The notes under the pieces: generated by a model
Database searches by the model: none
The model's input: the letters and a program-made list of their open reading frames with translations, nothing else
Told to the model about the DNA's origin: nothing
Assembly (NCBI GenBank): GCA_015680685.1
Contig: MNCI01003660.1
Coordinates: 1,319,449 to 1,383,448 of the forward strand
Direction of reading: 5' to 3'
DNA: 64,000 nt
DNA from: Gnetum montanum
Lineage: Eukaryota; Streptophyta; Gnetopsida; Gnetales; Gnetaceae
Program-made: the position numbers and the translations under genes
Shown here: positions 59,693 to 64,000 of the stretch, piece by piece
Position numbering within the stretch: the stretch's first letter is position 1
Layout: each line of letters begins with the position of its first letter

Positions 59693-62527
59693 ATGGCACC
59701 AAAAGGTAAACACACGCAAGGAGGACTATCTCAACAAAGGGAGAAATGGCAACGAATAGGAAGGGGCTAAGAATAAGCCTAGGAAGAACCACTTGCAACC
59801 CATGCCACAGGTCCTCTTAGGGAAAAGGCTAAGGTGGAATCTATTCATTAGATTCCAAAACTAGTAGCAGGAATAGAACATTTCCACTAGGATGAGGTAC
59901 CAACTTAGTAAGTAAACCTTGAGGTGACCTTGATAGAGCCTACCTGAATCAAATTAGATCAAGGGAGGTCTAAAAATAGTGCTCTAAGAGTTAAACTTTG
60001 ACTCTTTCCTAGAGCAAGCACCTAAAGAAGTACATGACCAATTGAAGACCTCTCCTTTGTGGCCAATTATCACTTCCATTGGGGAGTGGTACATGTGAGA
60101 GAAATTATTATTCTGGAATAACAGGTAGGCCAATTCAATCATCAAAATCAAGGACATCTTAGTGTCCTACTCAGTGCAGGCCATTGCTGAAGTGCTTGGG
60201 TTGCCAGAAACTAGGGTGAATCTTGCTAAGATTCTGATGTAGGTGGATCCCAACATCAAAAAGGAATGGGTTTGATGGTGTTATGCTATCAACCATAAGG
60301 AGTTTGGCATGCTCACACTGGCAGAAAAGATCAACTACAAGATTGTGGCCTTCCACCTAAACCTCACGGTGAGGTGTAGCAAGATCACTACTTTTTCTAC
60401 TTATGCATGCACTACTCTAAGTGGGAGATTCCCTATCAACCTTCCATAGCTGATCTATCTAGAGATGGAAAAGGGATTCAATTAGAATGAACATGGAAGG
60501 AAGGCACTTCCCTTTCCATGCCTCACTAGAAAACTCTATTAAAGGGGAGGGATAGTTTATTATACAAATGATGCTATGAAGCATGCTCCAACTGCTAATT
60601 GGGCAAAGATGATGAAAGATAAAACACCTGCAATAACCATTCAAGAAGATGAGCAGCAGCCACTGGATCCACCTACCACTCAAAAAACTATTCCAGACAT
60701 CATTGCAATAGCCCAATGGTTGCACAAATACCAAGAATGGCTCTTGAGTGAATAAGAGCAACGAGCAGGTACAAGTGGTGCAGACCCATCTATGTATTGG
60801 TTAATGATGAGTCACCTAAACAAGGTGGCCCCTACAGCTAACTTGATGGGAGGAGGTGAATCCATTTTCTCAACCCAATGAATGCAGTTGTCCACAAGGT
60901 TGAATCCTAGAGCTAGAGAGGTCATAGTATCTCTCACAAAACAACAGCCACTCCCAAAATTTTTTGGGAATGCCATGACCTTCTCAATGCACTTGGAGGA
61001 AGACAAGGGGGAAACAATGCTGGTGATGTAGCACCAAGGGTAGGAGATAGTAACAGAGGTGGTTGCTGACAAAATTGTTGAAACACTTAATGCACTTGAG
61101 GCATTTGTACTAGATGTCTATAAGGACCATAAGTGATAGATTATGTGTAGCATAGCATGCAGAACTACTAGACCAATTGGTAGGAACTAGGCAACTACTT
61201 CCATATGTCTTCAATTTTCCAAATGGTATTACTGCAACCCAATTGAAGCTACTAGGGGCAAGGGAAAAAACATTATCTTGGAAAGGCAACCCGAAATAGC
61301 CAAGGAGCTAAACGAATACTTGGTTGCTAAAGTTGCTAAATTATGAGCCCAAATTGTTGGCCCTGCATTTCTCAACCTAGCATTGACAAGAGATGAAGCT
61401 CTTGAATAACTTTACACCAAACTAAAAGGGGTTGAGGGTGTAATGGAGACAATGGTGTTCTACCAATCTTTGGCAAAGGCCACCTAGCACAAAATTCAAA
61501 AGGCCTTGGACCTAACCCACCAGAAGAATGTGCAACTAACCATAAAGAACCAATGCCTAAAAAATGCTGATGAGCATAAACAATAGTTAACCAACTTTGT
61601 CCATTAATAGCAGGAGAAACTAGCTAGAGTAAACATAGAGCTAAGAATATTGGTAGTTGAAAATAGAAACCTCTCCATGGAGAAGTTTTGTGCCCTTTGC
61701 CAAAAGACTACAATAGAAGTAGCCACCTAGAAATCAAAGGCTCTCAAATTTGAGAGAGTCAAAGATCATTATAGAGATTAGGTTGATCTACAAAAAGAAG
61801 TTAATGAAAAGCAAATTTGATTGACGAAGGCAAAAGTAAATGAAACCATCCAACAACTCCAACAAGGAAGAGAAGTTTGGAAGCCTATCATTGATGGGAT
61901 AGATACCTACAATAAGGTAGAAATCCACATGAAGGAGTTGCAGATTAAGGAGATGACAAAATACATGGAGCTTGCCAATCTCTGATATGTTGACTGCTAA
62001 ACAACCATAGTCAAAGTTGAAGAAGTAAGTGGCTATCTCGTACTTGTTATATAAGGTCAAGTTCAAGAACCCCAAGGAACCAAGCAAAAACTTGAAGTTG
62101 CAAACATGGAACTTGAGGTTCTTAAGGGAAAATACACTAATTAGAGATCTATTACCAAGAACCTACCCAAAAGAATGAATGACTACCATGAGTTGCAAAA
62201 TGCAATCAAGATGTTTAATGTCCAACACAAACAATTTGCTATCTTGTTTGTCAACATTAAGGAGTTGTTCCTAGTAATTCCTTGTTCATGGGATATCCCC
62301 ATTCCAACCCACATTGGCAATGCTACATGAACAATGAATGATCCCTGGAGTAAGTAGGAGAAGATGAAGGCATTACTAGATGTCTTTCACCTTCCACCAA
62401 AATTTGTAGTCACAATAGGATAGCCATAACTACCTTAGCCACCACACATGCCTGAAATCGATGAAGGTTCTTCAAAACCTTAGGAAGCTCCACCGCCTGA
62501 GACTATCTAATCTTCTCAATTAATTTC
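59693..62527 (+). pseudogene. Long third frame of copy A, decayed; function unknown
   Basis: About 2.8 kb between pol and the 3' LTR, sense strand. It starts MAPKGKHTQGGLSQQREKW right at the acceptor. After a frame change, one frame from about 59990 to 60880 can be read with isolated stops (mostly TAG/TGA): LKTSPLWPIITSIGEWYM, IKIKDILVSYSVQAIAEVLG, VDPNIKKEWV, then YYTNDAMKHAPTANWAKMMK and a Pro/Thr-rich part. This resembles in layout the plant-transposon-type domain found in extra frames of Athila/Tat elements (inferred). The second half (about 61380-62250) is rich in Lys, Glu, Gln and Leu and probably coiled coil (ELRILVVENRNLSMEKF, LEVANMELEVLKGKY). No clear membrane segment was seen, so an envelope role is not supported. 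It is absent from B, C and D. Confidence 0.6.
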
Positions 62528-62747
62528 ATGCCATCAAAGGATGTGTTATCTAGTTTTGAGTTATTATGTCATGGTGTTCAATTTTGTGTCATGAACACCA
62601 TAATTTTTTGTAATGTTGTTGATTTATACACTCAGGCACTCTGTTTTGTCAAGTCAGTTTGTTATGTCAAGAGTCAATCAATAATCCCATACCTTCTTAA
62701 TTTTCTAAAGGAACTTGAAGATGAGTTTTCATTCAATCATGGGGGTA
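62528..62747 (+). promoter_or_regulatory. 3' untranslated part and purine tract of copy A
   Basis: It aligns with the corresponding stretch before the LTRs of B, C and D (AATAATCCCATACC-like word near 62680, GATGAGTTTTCATTCAATC near 62720) and ends CATGGGGGTA against the LTR at 62748. This is the plus-strand primer. Confidence 0.75.
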
Positions 62748-63671
62748 TGATGAGTCATTGCTGTGTCACATCGATGGGCCCCTATTAACATGGCCTCATC
62801 AACATGGCCCATCTACATGGTGTTGCCTCGTCGACAGGGCCACATCGATGTAGTGTTTACTATGTCTATGGGACCCCATCGACAAGGTCACATTGATGTA
62901 GCATTTACTGTGTCTATGGAACCCCATTGATGTATCACTACAATAAAATCTATAAATACATGCTCAATAGCCATGTTTATAGGGAAGTCAAGTGATAGTT
63001 GTAGCAAAGCTTATAGTTTTGTCATTTGAGAGTTAGAATATTTGTTTAAGTGCCCATAGCAGGAGTCAGAAAACATACAGATCTTTATTCAAGCACTATT
63101 GTACCTAAACATACCAATGTGAATGGCAATAAAGATGAGCCTTTTGATCAAACCTTTCAGCACTTGGAATAGATAAATGATTCATTTATGCATTTATTGT
63201 TTTCATTAATTATGCAATTAATTAAGCTAAATAGATTAAAGACATAAGTACAATCGCTTCAAGCATAAACATGTATTCTCTTAGTAATCCCAATAGCATT
63301 ATTGCTTGGTTCACCTAGTAGTAGAGCACTTGGTAATCCCATTAGTGGATACATGTACAAAAAGTAGGACTAGATGCTTATGTTAGGACTAGTTAGAGAT
63401 TAGTTAACTAGTTAAATTAAATTAGCTATTAAATTGTTCATTTCTCTATTTTCAAGCTAGGAGCTTAAAACATAAAATAATAAAAATCATTTACCTCAAT
63501 TACACTTAACCATATGCTTGTGCATCACAAGTGTAATTGAGAAGACAACAAATGACTATTATAGCAAGGTTCACTTCCTAGAAGACATAGAGTCTGCAAA
63601 ATTCAATTGAATCATGTGTGAATGCTTCATGATTCATATAATTGGGCATAGGGGTACTCAACCACTCATCA
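62748..63671 (+). repeat. 3' LTR of copy A
   Basis: TGATGAGTCATTG...CTCATCA, 924 bases. U3 contains a 48-base unit (CACATCGATGTAG...) twice (62838-62885 and 62886-62933), where the 5' LTR has one. A short deletion near 63230 compared with the 5' LTR explains the smaller length. Confidence 0.88.
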
Positions 63672-63676
63672 CTAAC

Positions 63677-64000
63677 CATACTCAATATATAGCCTCATAA
63701 ATCTTCATCATACAAAATTCCTATAATTTTATGTAGCTCTAAAAGAATGGCACATAACAAAAAATATACTATCAACTTTGAGATTATCCTTTTTAAAAAA
63801 TATATAGAATTTTTCAGGTAGATTTCAAAAACCTATAACAAGAATCCTAACTTGTACGTATGTAAAAGATACAAACATTTTTCTACATGTTATCTATTCT
63901 AATAATGAAAATCTCTAAAAAAAACCCTAGCTTTATGAAGAGAAATCACAAAAGAAGAGAAATAGTAGACCAATAAATTGTATGGATCAACATACTAATT
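63677..64000 (-). repeat. 5' LTR of element G resumed after copy A
   Basis: It continues directly from 50058 once the element and one CTAAC are removed. The stretch 63870-64000 ('acatttttctacatgttatc' and onward) matches 25567-25680. It runs off the window. No gene. Confidence 0.65.

Larger units (their letters stand above)
50059..63671 (+). mobile_element. Copy A: full-length Athila/Tat-like element with a third frame
   Basis: A complete 13.6-kb element with perfect 5-base target duplication CTAAC (50054-50058 and 63672-63676). Order: 5' LTR 50059-51002, primer site, gag, protease, RT, RNase H, integrase, 2-kb non-coding block, branch point/acceptor, third frame 59693-62527, purine tract, 3' LTR 62748-63671. 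It is the only copy here that keeps pol and the third frame. All frames contain stops. The FLDGYSGYN and FMDE-F wording of RT and the FMGP wording of integrase fit the Athila/Tat branch of Ty3/Gypsy. Confidence 0.9.
42676..64000 (-). mobile_element. Element G: chromovirus-like Gypsy element, 5' LTR split by copy A
   Basis: On the minus strand: 5' LTR (64000 or beyond to 63677, then 50058-47733), primer-site remnant, protease, RT, RNase H, integrase, purine tract, 3' LTR (44190-42676). Gag is nearly absent. Copy A (50059-63671) sits in the 5' LTR. The RT-integrase order and integrase tail point to a chromovirus. The element continues beyond the window. Confidence 0.7.

Noticed and set aside
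59693-62527. Third frame of copy A as an envelope protein
   Set aside because: No signal peptide or membrane segment was recognised in the readable parts; composition is polar and coiled-coil-like.
1-64000. tRNA, rRNA or host exons
   Set aside because: No cloverleaf, rRNA block or series of exon-like frames with splice sites was recognised outside the elements; a dedicated scan would be needed to exclude small ones.

Overview
The window is intergenic DNA of a plant with a large, repeat-rich nuclear genome. It is AT-rich, holds no recognisable host gene, and consists almost entirely of old, mutated LTR retrotransposons nested in one another. The plant-type primer-binding sites (tRNA-Asp and initiator-tRNA-Met types), the Athila/Tat-like Ty3/Gypsy proteins and the chromovirus-like pol remnants support a seed plant. 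A gymnosperm or another giant-genome lineage is plausible, but the species cannot be read from the sequence. Every coding region carries stops or frameshifts, so all are called as pseudogenes.

Layout. (1) 1-2727: 3' part and 3' LTR of an Athila/Tat-like element (copy D, + strand). (2) 3830-15632: a short LTR-gag-LTR element (E1, + strand). Its gag zinc knuckle is split by a complete minus-strand non-autonomous element (copy B, 6309-13234; target duplication GAGCT). (3) 15633-23087: a minus-strand chromovirus-like element F (RT, PR, gag, primer site, LTR). A solo LTR of the E family sits in its leader (17805-20085; target duplication GGTCT), and a decayed RTE-type LINE sits in its LTR. (4) 23088-26762: LTR remnants. 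(5) 26763-47732 and beyond: two minus-strand chromovirus-like bodies, H and G, joined through a shared LTR. The left LTR is broken by copy C (26934-33498) and by a tandem array of five short LTR-like units (34826-37984). The right LTR is broken by copy A (50059-63671; target duplication CTAAC).

A, B, C and D form one group with LTRs of about 0.8-0.94 kb, a degenerate tRNA-Asp primer site, a CATGGGGG-type purine tract and a common gag-PR design. A keeps RT, RNase H and integrase plus a long third reading frame near the 3' LTR. B and C have lost RT to integrase at the same place but keep gag-PR, the downstream non-coding block and the ends, as expected for a non-autonomous lineage dependent on an A-like partner. 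All four carry the same intron-end-like module (a CTAAT-core branch point, then an AG acceptor 24 nt further on) at the point where the third reading frame starts. That module and the pol-less sublineage are the most interesting signals here.

Limits: coordinates of old LTR edges are by eye. Clade names rest on gene order and residues seen, without searches. 31815-32072 is an unsequenced gap.
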